NCBI GenBank assembly: GCA_017506865.1
Contig: JAFCMP010000223.1
Coordinates: 496,001-560,000 of the forward strand
Direction of reading: 5' to 3'
DNA length: 64,000 bases
Source of the DNA: Tribonema minus
Taxonomy: Eukaryota; Sar; Xanthophyceae; Tribonematales; Tribonemataceae
The notes beneath the pieces were generated by a model. It saw only the letters and a list, made by a program, of their open reading frames with translations, was not told the DNA's origin and made no database searches. How positions within the stretch are numbered: position 1 is the stretch's first letter; each line of letters starts with the position of its first letter. Both the position numbers and the translations under genes were made by a program. Of this stretch, positions 1 through 8,238 are shown piece by piece.

Positions 1-1
1 G

Positions 2-169
2 GTCGAAGTGGTTCCGGTTCCCACGCCAATTCCAGCTGCGGCTGTCGCTGAACAAGAGCCCACAGCGGTCGCGCCGCCGCTCATTGAGGAGGTCGGATCG
101 ACCGCAGACGTGCCTGTTGAGATTTTCAACAGCGCCACCGTCGAAGACATCACGGAGGCCTCGAGCTGA
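2..169 (+). CDS. C-terminal end of an unidentified Pro/Ala/Val-rich protein (partial)
   Basis: An open frame enters from the left edge and stops at TGA 167-169, giving 55 residues. The composition is rich in Pro, Ala, Val and Glu, as in a disordered acidic tail. The start lies outside the window, so no function can be given. Confidence 0.55.
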   Translation, partial: VEVVPVPTPIPAAAVAEQEPTAVAPPLIEEVGSTADVPVEIFNSATVEDITEASS

Positions 170-308
170 GCAAGTACTGTCTCGAAGGGTGGTGATGGCT
201 CTATGTGAATGAACCAAAGTGAATGAACCAGAATGCTCTTCCATATCATCTTGTGAAAATTGTGAAAGCCGTCGACGCGACATATTGTTATTTTGTGTGT
301 GGCATGTA

Positions 309-578
309 ATGTGGCAAGGCTGTATTTACGCATCTCCTGAGGAGATGAGCGCAATGCTGGGCGTACCCCGACACACAAACACATCGGCCACATGGAGCTG
401 CACACGCGCAGGCATCGCATTTAGAGTTGTCGCGGTCAACGCCAATGGTGGTACGTTCGAAGACGTCAGCAAACGTGTGGTGCTGGATATTGAGGGCGAC
501 CAAGGCGCTTTTGAGGCAATGAGAGAGGTGGTGAGAGCATTTTATATAGCTAGATTCAGTCCGTCTCCATTTCATTGA
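309..578 (+). CDS. small hypothetical protein, 89 aa
   Basis: ATG at 309 follows by a few bases a T-rich TTATTTTGTGTGTG stretch that resembles the T-tract promoter variant seen elsewhere in the window. The frame could be extended upstream to a GTG at 219, but that part is Cys/Ser-rich and would contain the promoter-like stretch. The 3' end overlaps the last 23 bases of the convergent helicase gene. No family was recognised. Confidence 0.4.
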   Translation: MWQGCIYASPEEMSAMLGVPRHTNTSATWSCTRAGIAFRVVAVNANGGTFEDVSKRVVLDIEGDQGAFEAMREVVRAFYIARFSPSPFH

Positions 579-2725
579 AGATGTCAGGCGGGATCCTCCA
601 GAAGTCGGTGTCAGTGTCGAGAGGATCCGGAAACTGGGGGTTCTCGCCTTCTCCCCCTCCCATCTTGTCCAGATCCACCACTGCGCAGCACCCCCAGACC
701 ACCGTTCCCTGTGTCACGTTGCCGCCATCCCAGCGATACATTGCACGTCTCACGATGACTCCAAAGTCGCCGAACGGCGTGTCGTAGTAGTCCGGTGTCC
801 ACTGGCTCTCCTTGACGTTGTTGCTTCGGCACCTGCAGAAAGGACGATCGGCATCATTAGCACTGATGACAACGCATCTTGCACAGAGGCGCAGCAGCGG
901 AGTGGTGTATCATTGTCAGAAAGCACGTACGTACCAGTCTTTGAAGGCCGCCTGGAACACGTGCTCGGGGCACCATGCCTCCGCTCTCTTCTCGATTTCC
1001 GCGCGGCTCATGAAGTTGCGAAGTGGGTTCATGGTGCTCGCGAGCATCTGGTTCTCCTTCACCACGTGCTTGCTCAGGAGCCCCGATGACCACAGGTCCT
1101 TGCCGCCCAGCATCACTGCCGCCGTCTGGTATGCATGATTTATTTTTCTGAGGATGGCGGGCAGCTCCATGGTCCGCATCTTCGCGAGCAGGTCCGTGCG
1201 TGTGCGGGTGACCTTGACGCTGAAGTTGAAGATGGGGAGACGACGTTGCGCGGAGCCGGAGTTGTCGAGGTAGTTCTCGGGCAGGGAGTTGCCCGCCATC
1301 ATGCCGGTGCACTTGATGCTCCCCTGCCGCGCTTTCTTGCCCTTTTGCGCCACCATCATCTCCTCATTGCTGACCAGCGACTGGAACTGACCCTGATCCA
1401 GGGTGAAGGTGCCGCGAACTTCGGGCGCGACCCAGATGAGCTTGTCCTGGTCCAGGGTCTCGAGGCCGAAGGTTCCCTGCGCGCGGCAGCACGACAAATG
1501 CAGAAGGCACAGTTGAGCTTCTGAGTGGGCGCTCATCTGCACATCACATCAAATAGAAGAGGCAGGCACTGACCTGAACATCGTTGCCAATGATACACAC
1601 GTCGTTGCTGCTGTAGATGGCAGCCATGAAGTTGACGAGCGTCGACTTGCCCGTGCCCGCCTTCCCTTTCAAGAAAGGCACCACCTGCCACGTGTCAAGC
1701 GTCCCGCTCCAGTAGAGCATGCGCCCCATGAGGGCCATCAGCCAGAAGCGCGTGTGGCCGCAGAACTTTTGCGTCTCGAAGATGGTGTCGAGGATGGGCG
1801 TCGAGACCTCTGTGAAGGGGTGGAGGGGCAGGCCTTCGGGAATGGGGCCTCCCTGCTGGCGCTGGACCCGCACAAAGTGCGGCGCGAACGGCATGCCATG
1901 GTACGCGCAGGCGGCGAGGTCTTCTGGCAGCTCGAAGCGCGGGTCGTCAAAGTAGACGAAGAGGTCGCCGAGCACGTTGTAGAGGCCGTCGCTGAAGGAT
2001 AACCACTCTCTCGTGGTTCTGACAACAGGAAAGTCCGCTTCAATGCAGATTCTGAGCTTGTCGACGATGGCGTTGGTCCCCACCGTCAGGAACATCATCC
2101 ACATCGAGTTTGAGTGTCTGCGCGTGAAGATGTTAGCGCACACAAGCTCGAGAGTGCTGATGTCGACGCCGTTGACATTCACTGCGGGGACCCATGCTCG
2201 CGTTCTCCTGCCGTTTGCGACGATCTCGCGGTATACCACGTCTCCTCTGTGACGAAGCTTCAGCCTCCGTGTCCATGTGAGGGCGAACCTGAAGAGCGTC
2301 TGCATGTTGGTGGGCTTCGAGTCGAGGGGGGTTGCGAAGCGGATGAGGATGTCCTCGGCAGAGTGCATCGTCGCCACGTTGTCGCCCTGCCACGAGGACG
2401 CCGCGACGAGGCAGGTGTAAGACTCATGCACGCACCGAATGACCCTCTCGGCGCGTGCACGTAGGTCTGGCTGTCCCGTCTCCTCTGCCCACGCAACCAA
2501 CTGCACTGCTGACTGCGCTCCATCCTCAAAGGTGGCCAGCGCCTGATCCGGCCTGAAAGCAGCAGTTCCCCAGCCATACAGCGCTCTCAGCTTTGCGTCC
2601 ACACCATCTGCTGCTCCCCAGGCCGTACCCCAGTCCTGTTCCATCTCATGGAGCTCCTGCGCTGCTGCTGCGTTATCTGCGGGTTCATCATCCGCAGCAG
2701 CTGCCAGCCCGGTAGCCCCATTCAT
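556..2725 (-). CDS. D5-like superfamily 3 helicase, spliced (three exons)
   Basis: Exons on the minus strand are 2725-1574, 1476-935 and 832-556, giving 656 residues. The ATPase core has a Walker A motif (GKAGTGKST, about residue 355), a Walker B-like LIWVAPEV, and downstream GN-LP...D-G-RR...FNF motifs typical of D5 / poxvirus-type helicases. Exon 1 ends three residues after the IIGND stretch that follows Walker A, and exon 2 carries the rest of the core. Exon 3 encodes an acidic C-terminal tail ending in METD. There is no N-terminal primase domain; a separate primase lies at 57018-59042. Family knowledge: D5 helicases are hexameric 3'-5' helicases at viral replication forks. The Walker B acidic pair reads PE rather than DE/EE. 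The start at 2725 is the first ATG of the long frame. A TCCCACTTGA element lies about 100 bp upstream. Confidence 0.85.
833..934 (-). other. intron 2 of the D5-like helicase gene (102 nt, GT-AG)
   Basis: The donor is CTG|GTACGT and the acceptor TTTCTGCAG|GTG. It is phase 2. A GCTAATG sequence near the acceptor resembles a branch point. Splicing rebuilds a Trp codon and continues into the last exon. Confidence 0.8.
1477..1573 (-). other. intron 1 of the D5-like helicase gene (97 nt, GT-AG)
   Basis: The donor is CAG|GTCAGT and the acceptor GCGCAG|GG. It is phase 0. Without splicing, the frame stops nine codons later, just past the Walker A exon; splicing joins it to the Walker B exon. Confidence 0.85.
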
Positions 2726-2824
2726 ATGGGTACGCGATGCGCAGCGCAGTGGGTTGTGACATGCATGTCTAAGCTCCTTGCTGTATTTAAAATGGGAGAG
2801 GAATGATTATGGGAATCACAAAGT

Positions 2825-2834
2825 TCAAGTGGGA
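2825..2834 (-). promoter_or_regulatory. TCCCACTTGA element upstream of the helicase gene
   Basis: Read on the minus strand, an A-tract runs into TCCCACTTGA, followed by CCCAT repeats (TTCCCATAATC, CTCCCATTTTAAATA). The same element precedes the primase at 56969 and the spliced gene at 10313. The rest of the 2726-3068 gap shows no convincing gene. Confidence 0.5.
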
Positions 2835-3043
2835 TTTTTTTGGTTGCGCTGTCCTGTGAGCTGCATTTATTAGCAGGACGTGCAATTTGTTGTTTGCACC
2901 CCACTCACAACTGAACACACGCTGCGCAATGTTTTGGGATGTCACAAGCAAACACTTTTGTTGCAGAAGTTGGAAGTTCAGTTCAACTGAAATGAGATCT
3001 CGAGAGTTGAAGCATTCGAGTCGCGCCGTTGTGTACGCGCCGT

Positions 3044-3052
3044 AAAAAATGT
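3044..3052 (+). promoter_or_regulatory. AAAAAATGT promoter-like element
   Basis: This copy of the recurrent A-tract/TGT element lies 16 bases before the ATG at 3069. Confidence 0.5.
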
Positions 3053-3068
3053 AGGCACCAGGTAAACG

Positions 3069-3539
3069 ATGGACATCATCACTGCGGACGAGGCTGTGCG
3101 CCTTCAAAAGGGCATTATGACAGCTGAGCAGCTCGCGGTCTCTATCCTCAGCGAGAGGGTAGACCAGTCGATTCGCTCGGCTTGTGTGCAGAAAAGCGGC
3201 AGCACGACAGTAGTAATTCCAGAGCTCCTTTGGGGTGTACCCACGTTTGACAGGGAATCCGTCACCTTGGAGATCATCTCTCTGTTCCGCAGCCACGGGT
3301 TCACGGTGCAGCCAACACACGAAGGACGGCTGCTCATCGCATGGGGGGCTGCCACTGGCGAAGTCGGGTCGTCCACGTTCATGCCGGTTTCGGCTGCTCG
3401 CACCTGTGCCTCGAAGTCTCTCATCGACGAGTCCTGCTTCACCCACACCATGCCTGCACCAGTAATGGAGGCTCGACAGGAGGCGGAGCAGACGGCCGTG
3501 GCGCCATCCTTCGGCACGCGCGTAGTGAGGTTGTCGTGA
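3069..3539 (+). CDS. hypothetical protein, 156 aa
   Basis: The ATG at 3069 follows an AAAAAATGT element. The N-terminal third is helical and charged. A central stretch (SLFRSHGFTVQPTHEGRLLIAWG) looks like an alpha/beta fold. There are no membrane segments or metal-binding motifs. It sits between the helicase and a run of virion-like genes. No family was recognised. Confidence 0.6.
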   Translation: MDIITADEAVRLQKGIMTAEQLAVSILSERVDQSIRSACVQKSGSTTVVIPELLWGVPTFDRESVTLEIISLFRSHGFTVQPTHEGRLLIAWGAATGEVGSSTFMPVSAARTCASKSLIDESCFTHTMPAPVMEARQEAEQTAVAPSFGTRVVRLS

Positions 3540-3561
3540 CGTGATGCGCGCTTTCAGGTCG

Positions 3562-3570
3562 AAAAAATGT
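3562..3570 (+). promoter_or_regulatory. AAAAAATGT promoter-like element with TATATA
   Basis: GAAAAAATGT is followed about 10 bases later by CATATATAAC and then the ATG at 3599. Confidence 0.55.
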
Positions 3571-3598
3571 GAAGATCATATATAACAGAGAGTGAGAT

Positions 3599-4105
3599 AT
3601 GTCCATGTCCAAGATGACAAGTGGCGAAACCGTGCTGCTCGCCGCTCTGCTAGCCCTCTCCGTCGGCCTCACCTACGACATGTTTTTCGGCCCTCAGGGC
3701 GCCAAGCGCATCTTGCTCGGCCGTCGCAGCATCAAGGATGGCTTTGCACAGGGCGCGCGCTTCCTCGGCGCCGGTACGAACGAGGCCAACGCCATCTACC
3801 GCCACCAGGTTGGCGCTGCCGTCAGTCCCAGCCTGGGTGTCGCGAGCATTGGAGAGGTTTACGCCAACAACTACAAGGAGGCCCAACACGCAGATGTCCC
3901 GGACACACGCGTCCCTGCACCCGTGTCGTGGGGTCCATATGACGATGACAAGCAGCCACTGTCCGAGGCGTACGGACAGGCATTTGGGAGCGCTCCTCCC
4001 AGTATGCCCACAGAAGCCCAGTTGAAGGCAGGTACAGCTGTGGGAGCCCTCATGCCCGATGTCACACAACGCTCGTATGCCGACCTGATCCGCGGCAACC
4101 CCTGA
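3599..4105 (+). CDS. single-pass membrane protein, probable virion component
   Basis: This 168-residue protein has one hydrophobic segment near the N-terminus (about residues 9-30, LLAALLALSVGLTYDMFF). The rest is a soluble, Ala/Gly-rich tail with aromatic and Pro spacers. A strong A-tract/TGT element and TATATA precede it. The layout (short N-terminal anchor plus long hydrophilic tail) is common among inner-membrane proteins of large DNA viruses, so a virion role is inferred. A short inverted repeat follows the stop codon. Confidence 0.65.
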   Translation: MSMSKMTSGETVLLAALLALSVGLTYDMFFGPQGAKRILLGRRSIKDGFAQGARFLGAGTNEANAIYRHQVGAAVSPSLGVASIGEVYANNYKEAQHADVPDTRVPAPVSWGPYDDDKQPLSEAYGQAFGSAPPSMPTEAQLKAGTAVGALMPDVTQRSYADLIRGNP

Positions 4106-4108
4106 GCC

Positions 4109-4126
4109 GCATTCTGCACGGAATGC
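4109..4126. terminator. inverted repeat after a stop codon (GCATTC...GAATGC)
   Basis: GCATTC and GAATGC flank a six-base loop, starting four bases after the stop at 4105. A related perfect palindrome follows another stop codon at 8176. Palindromic 3' processing signals are known in several giant virus groups; whether this one works that way is inference. Confidence 0.35.
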
Positions 4127-4926
4127 GCGCGCTGCGGAATGCACTTGCAGCCACCTCAGTTCCATTCACTTACCAGCCGAAAATGGTGAAAGCTTTGAGT
4201 GCGATGATGCAAGGCCACACGACTGCGGTGGCGGTTGTCCCTGTTGGGATATCGATGCAGGGCGGCACGCAACTGCCGCTCTCGACCGGAGATGTCTGCT
4301 GGCACGACTGCCATCCATTCGATTGGCAACCGTGCCGCATTCCTGAGTCATATGACAAGAACAAAGATGTTTACTATGCACGGGGATGCTTCTGCTCGTG
4401 GGAGTGTGCAAAGGCTTTCTGTGTTCGACAGAGCGCGGGAGGGAGGCTCGGCGACTCTGTGTCGCGCATTGCGCTGCTGGCCAACCGCGCTCGACGGGTG
4501 CCTTCCGGCGAACGTCCTTCTTGCTTGAACGCAGTGTACTTGAGGTGTCTGCCGTCGCGTGAGAGGCTCAAGATGTTCGGAGGCGACCTCTCCATCCACG
4601 AGTACCGTGCGGGTTGCATGAGGCTAGACGGCACGATCATAGGATCTCCATATGCTGCGATCCCTGCGCGGTGCGCCCCTCCGTCCTTCATGCAGGCCCG
4701 AGGGGTGCTAATGATTCCGTGTACAGCAGTGCAGGGGGACTTGCGACCGTGTGAGAGCGTGAACTCCGTTGCGATCGCAGCTACGGGTGCTCCTCGCCAG
4801 TCGCATCGCTCTCGAGTGCCCGGGGAGGACAGCATTCGGCAGCGTCTTCAGGAGCACCGCAACCCGTCGCCATCGCAGGTGACTCTGGACAACTCGATGG
4901 GCATCGTCGTGAGGACACGCGTCTGA
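4123..4926 (+). CDS. VLTF-2-like (poxvirus A1-type) late transcription factor candidate
   Basis: This 267-residue protein has a zinc-binding pattern typical of viral late transcription factor 2 homologues. CWHDCHPFDWQPCRIPE (about residues 66-82) is followed by GCFCSWECAKAF (about residues 96-107), giving paired Cys/His ligands and the characteristic FCS-x2-C. The hydrophobic residues between them and the GVLMIP segment downstream also fit. Family knowledge: these proteins activate late viral genes. The first ATG overlaps the inverted repeat after the previous gene; an ATG at 4183 (MVKALS) is an alternative start. The tail end is basic (VVRTRV). Confidence 0.65.
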   Translation: MRALRNALAATSVPFTYQPKMVKALSAMMQGHTTAVAVVPVGISMQGGTQLPLSTGDVCWHDCHPFDWQPCRIPESYDKNKDVYYARGCFCSWECAKAFCVRQSAGGRLGDSVSRIALLANRARRVPSGERPSCLNAVYLRCLPSRERLKMFGGDLSIHEYRAGCMRLDGTIIGSPYAAIPARCAPPSFMQARGVLMIPCTAVQGDLRPCESVNSVAIAATGAPRQSHRSRVPGEDSIRQRLQEHRNPSPSQVTLDNSMGIVVRTRV

Positions 4927-5212
4927 CACGTGCTCGCTTCTTGGGCCGCTCCCCCCCTCGCGTCGGGGCTGCTGGGCAGCTCATCAGCAGGTAGCTCAGC
5001 GCGAACTCTCCTGCAGTGAGTCCACACCACAGCGTGTAGTCGGGGTCCAGGTTTTTGCACCCGCGCAGCTGCGTAAACACGTACCTTACGTCGCCAACGG
5101 TCAGATTCCCAATTCGTGATCTCGTTGCCGCCTTCTGTGCCCCTGTTGAAGCACGCACGACAGGTCTGGGAACATCATCAAATGGATCAATATGCCCCTT
5201 GCTTGCATTCAT
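4781..5212 (-). CDS. hypothetical protein, 143 aa, overlapping the VLTF-2-like gene tail-to-tail
   Basis: The middle third (LTVGDVRYVFTQLRGC...WCGLTAGEFALSYLL) looks like a folded helical domain. It is followed by a basic stretch (RPKKRARVRR) that could be a nuclear signal. The last 45 or so codons are antisense to the VLTF-2-like gene and are low in quality as protein. A GTACGT donor-like site and a CTGCAG acceptor-like site inside could define an intron, but splicing does not improve the product. Confidence 0.4.
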   Translation of the reverse strand: MNASKGHIDPFDDVPRPVVRASTGAQKAATRSRIGNLTVGDVRYVFTQLRGCKNLDPDYTLWCGLTAGEFALSYLLMSCPAAPTRGGERPKKRARVRRVSSRRCPSSCPESPAMATGCGAPEDAAECCPPRALESDATGEEHP

Positions 5213-5242
5213 TGCTCCACTCCTTCAGTTGCAACAAAAAAA

Positions 5243-6694
5243 ATGCTTGCTGCTTCGCCGCCCCGAGCTCATGCGGACTCGTTCTCTGACGAGGCCGACA
5301 TTGACCTCCACGCGTCGTCCGCCGCCGCGTTCCAAACGAGCATGCTCGCTCACATCGACTGCAACAGTGTGCCTGTGGCCGACATGGCGTGGGAATCAGG
5401 AGGGGAGCTGTTGTGGGACTGCAAAGGCGTGTACGCAAGAGTGATGCCATTCATGACGGCGCTGGCCATGCACAACCGGGAGGCTGATGTCGTCGACGCC
5501 GCGGGCGCACAGCGGCGAGTGCTGATCGTAGCGACTCAAAAGTCGGAGTACATCAAGGATCCACGTCTGCTTCGCATGCTGCGCGCATATTGTCACTGCG
5601 GGCTGGTACTGTACGGCAAGCGCGAGAGCGCCACATCGCTATTGCGGAGGTACATGATGTGCGACATGTTCGGCCTCGAAGAGGCGCGAGACGTCGTGCA
5701 GGTTGCAATCCGGTGTCGACTCGACCCGCTGTCTGCGTTCGCTGTATTCGACTCGCTGGCAGGGACGATACTCGAATCGTCTTCGCTGGCGACGGAGGTC
5801 GCAGATTTCCTGAGGCGGAGAGCGGTGGAGGCACTGGCGCGTGCAAAGAGGTGCACAGACGCTACTCTGTGCTCTATCGCCAAGCAGCTTCGCAGAGATG
5901 ACGTCAACTGCACGGAGCCAGAGCTGATGGAGGCACTGCACGGCCTGTGCGTGAGGAGGTGCAAAGGCAACCTGAAGGCCGCTGCAGACTTAATGTTTGC
6001 GCAGTGGGATGAGGGAGAGGTAGGCGGCGGGGAAAAACGAGAGCGCGTGGAGGGGACCAGCCTGTGGGATTGCGTGCGGGTCTCAGGGCTGTCGCCACAG
6101 AGCATCATCGCCTTCCGCACCTCCAACCCTCCCGGAGCGCTTTCAGACGAGTTCCTCATGTCTCTCGTGCAGGCCGTAGTGCAACATGACGGTCACGGCC
6201 CGAAGGCCCGCCGAAAGGTTCACAGCGCGGCGTTCCCATGTGTAATACCGGTATCCCCATCAGCGTCTGCTGCATTTGCGTGGCGGGCGCTCGCAGAACC
6301 AGGCGGACCGATATGTTATTTTGTTGCGCTCCCCTTCGCGAAGAATGATTCGGTCTGTTCGCCCCCCTTGGTGGTAGGCAGCAGCGCTCTGAGGCTGCAT
6401 GTGACGTTCGGGGGGGTTCACGTGTCAGCCTCGCTGACTGCGAACGAGGGCATCTGCGACGCGGCGGAGGACGATTTCGCTGTCCAGCTCGAGGTCGTCA
6501 ATTTCAGGCACGACAGGTGGAGGAGGGAGTCATCAAGGGTGGGGGGAGCGGTGCCGCGTCTGCTGGCGGCAGGAACACTATCGGAACCCGGCTACCTCTT
6601 CGACCCTGCTCGTCACCCCCACATGTATCCGGACGAGCCGCCTCGAGACCCTCACTTGCTGGTCAAGGTCACCGCCACGAAATGGAGTGGATGA
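5243..6694 (+). CDS. hypothetical protein, possible BTB/POZ-like domain
   Basis: About 483 residues. Residues 35-150 have a pattern reminiscent of BTB/POZ domains: a strand-rich start, then HCGLVLYG and a helical MCDMFGLEEARDVV. The C-terminal half looks like a beta-sandwich region. The ATG at 5243 lies inside an AAAAAAAATGC tract that could itself be the promoter element. In that case translation would begin further down, for instance at the in-frame MLAHIDC about 100 bases later. The domain call is weak. Confidence 0.55.
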   Translation: MLAASPPRAHADSFSDEADIDLHASSAAAFQTSMLAHIDCNSVPVADMAWESGGELLWDCKGVYARVMPFMTALAMHNREADVVDAAGAQRRVLIVATQKSEYIKDPRLLRMLRAYCHCGLVLYGKRESATSLLRRYMMCDMFGLEEARDVVQVAIRCRLDPLSAFAVFDSLAGTILESSSLATEVADFLRRRAVEALARAKRCTDATLCSIAKQLRRDDVNCTEPELMEALHGLCVRRCKGNLKAAADLMFAQWDEGEVGGGEKRERVEGTSLWDCVRVSGLSPQSIIAFRTSNPPGALSDEFLMSLVQAVVQHDGHGPKARRKVHSAAFPCVIPVSPSASAAFAWRALAEPGGPICYFVALPFAKNDSVCSPPLVVGSSALRLHVTFGGVHVSASLTANEGICDAAEDDFAVQLEVVNFRHDRWRRESSRVGGAVPRLLAAGTLSEPGYLFDPARHPHMYPDEPPRDPHLLVKVTATKWSG

Positions 6695-6746
6695 ATAATA
6701 CAATCTGAGTTGAAAAAATCTGTACAAAGTTATATACACGCGTGCC

Positions 6747-7556
6747 ATGTCTTCCAATCACCCGAGTATCGTTGGCGCCTTTTTGGGTTCCCTCGCGTCG
6801 TACTCCTTTTGCATCGGCAGCAACCAGTTCAAGCACAAGTCGCGGACCGCGAATGGTTTGATCTTTGTGGCCTCTGCGGGGCTGTTCGGCGGCGCCCTTC
6901 TGGCTGGCCCCAAACTCAACAAAGGAAAGGCTGAAGCAGCGCAGGCATTAAATGCCTTGGTCACCGTGGCTCCCACTGTGGGCTTTATCCTCAACGAGCT
7001 GGCCATGAACAAGAAACTTGGCACATCCAGTTTTGAGCCCTCCGACGCCGTCGACATGATCCCACTCTTTGCGTACCCTCTCATTGTGCACCTCGTGACG
7101 AGTAATCAAGAGTTGCAGAACGCCATGATGGGCAAGGCTGACCTTGGGTCTGCCGCCGCTGCCAGGGCTAGAGCCTCGGCTGGCCGCATCGCGAGCGAGC
7201 AAAGCGCTCGCTTGCGTGACGCCACTGCCAGCGGCTTCCAGAGCGCCTCAGACAGGCTCAACGGCCCCAGGCAGAACGCCCTGCCTGTCTCAGAATCGGC
7301 GGTTGCCGCGTTTCTCAGAAACGCAGGCCGTGCGGCCCATGCCGGTGACAGCTACGGACCGAGCGCTGCGCAGAGGGCCGCTACGCATGCTAAGGCTTAC
7401 AACCCCAACGGCCTGCCCGGCAAGCCGATGGGCGTGCCGCGAGCGAGAACTGTGAGCATCGCAGGCAAGCGGGCCCCGCTCAACCTTGCCACTTCGCGCA
7501 TGTCACCTGAAATGTACACGACGACGGCCGGCTACACTGGCAACGTCGGCCTCTGA
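6747..7556 (+). CDS. multi-pass membrane protein, probable virion component
   Basis: This 269-residue protein has hydrophobic segments at about residues 7-25, 38-56, 70-88 and 105-122. They are followed by a long Ala/Arg-rich hydrophilic tail (AAAARARASAGRIASEQ) full of Ser, Gly and Pro. A GAAAAAATCT tract and TATATA precede the ATG. The architecture resembles viral internal-membrane proteins, but no family was recognised. Confidence 0.65.
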   Translation: MSSNHPSIVGAFLGSLASYSFCIGSNQFKHKSRTANGLIFVASAGLFGGALLAGPKLNKGKAEAAQALNALVTVAPTVGFILNELAMNKKLGTSSFEPSDAVDMIPLFAYPLIVHLVTSNQELQNAMMGKADLGSAAAARARASAGRIASEQSARLRDATASGFQSASDRLNGPRQNALPVSESAVAAFLRNAGRAAHAGDSYGPSAAQRAATHAKAYNPNGLPGKPMGVPRARTVSIAGKRAPLNLATSRMSPEMYTTTAGYTGNVGL

Positions 7557-7608
7557 TCTTCACAGCCGACTCAGCCTAAATAAACTCTTGCACATCATGT
7601 GATGCGCA

Positions 7609-8166
7609 ATGTTGGTCCTCGCTATTGATATCGGCATTCTGAATTTTGCATCTTGCCTCACCGAGATTGGTGACGAGCCGCGCGTCATCGCTTGTCAGGT
7701 GAACGGCATCGGTGCCACGAAAGACCCTATCGACGTGCTGGTGAGGGGGATGTTGAAATGCTTCTCCCGTTTCCCTGACACGTTCTCCCCGGACGGCCTT
7801 CATCTAGTCGTCATCGAGCAACAGTGCGCTATGGCCTCGCCTAAAAATTTTGCGCTCGCCGCGGCTGCCTTCAGTCACTTTGCCGGAAGGTCCGACCTTG
7901 ATGTGGCCTTTGTCAATCCGCGCCATAAATTTTCCTCCATCATCAAGATCTACCCCCACCTCGCACAGGAAGTCGAGGGGGTAAAGGGCAAGGCCCTGAA
8001 AGCGCTCAGCATCCGCATCGCCAATGACATTGCAGCAGCCGACACGGAGGCGTTCGCACCCTACATCCTAGCCGTGAAAGAGAGCACAAAGTACGACGAC
8101 CTCAGTGATACCCTTCTGATGAGTTTGACAGCGCTCGTACCGCCCAGGAACAAACGCAAGAGGTGA
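7609..8166 (+). CDS. Holliday junction resolvase, RuvC-like (poxvirus A22 type)
   Basis: This 185-residue protein has the acidic motifs of the RuvC/A22 RNase H fold. AIDIGILNF (first Asp, residue 7) is at the N-terminus, VIEQQ (Glu) in the middle, and KYDDLSDTLL (paired Asp) near the C-terminus. The length matches the family. Known role: cleaving four-way junctions and branched concatemers before packaging. It lies just ahead of a clamp-loader-like ATPase and the packaging ATPase, which suits a replication-to-packaging cluster. The C-terminus is basic (RNKRKR). Confidence 0.85.
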   Translation: MLVLAIDIGILNFASCLTEIGDEPRVIACQVNGIGATKDPIDVLVRGMLKCFSRFPDTFSPDGLHLVVIEQQCAMASPKNFALAAAAFSHFAGRSDLDVAFVNPRHKFSSIIKIYPHLAQEVEGVKGKALKALSIRIANDIAAADTEAFAPYILAVKESTKYDDLSDTLLMSLTALVPPRNKRKR

Positions 8167-8175
8167 TGGCGGCAC

Positions 8176-8191
8176 GCATTCCGCGGAATGC
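8176..8191. repeat. 16-bp perfect palindrome after the resolvase stop codon
   Basis: GCATTCCGCGGAATGC reads the same on both strands and starts ten bases after the stop at 8166. It shares the GCATTC/GAATGC arms with the inverted repeat at 4109-4126, which also follows a stop codon. It could be a 3' processing signal, a protein-binding site or both. Confidence 0.6.
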
Positions 8192-8238
8192 ATCCCAGAA
8201 GTAACGTGTCGTGATGCTGCAATCACACGTCACAACGA

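Noticed and set aside
4848-5212. Intron inside the 4781-5212 minus-strand gene (GTACGT donor, CTGCAG acceptor)
   Set aside because: The spliced product switches to a less protein-like frame; the unspliced frame keeps a better domain.
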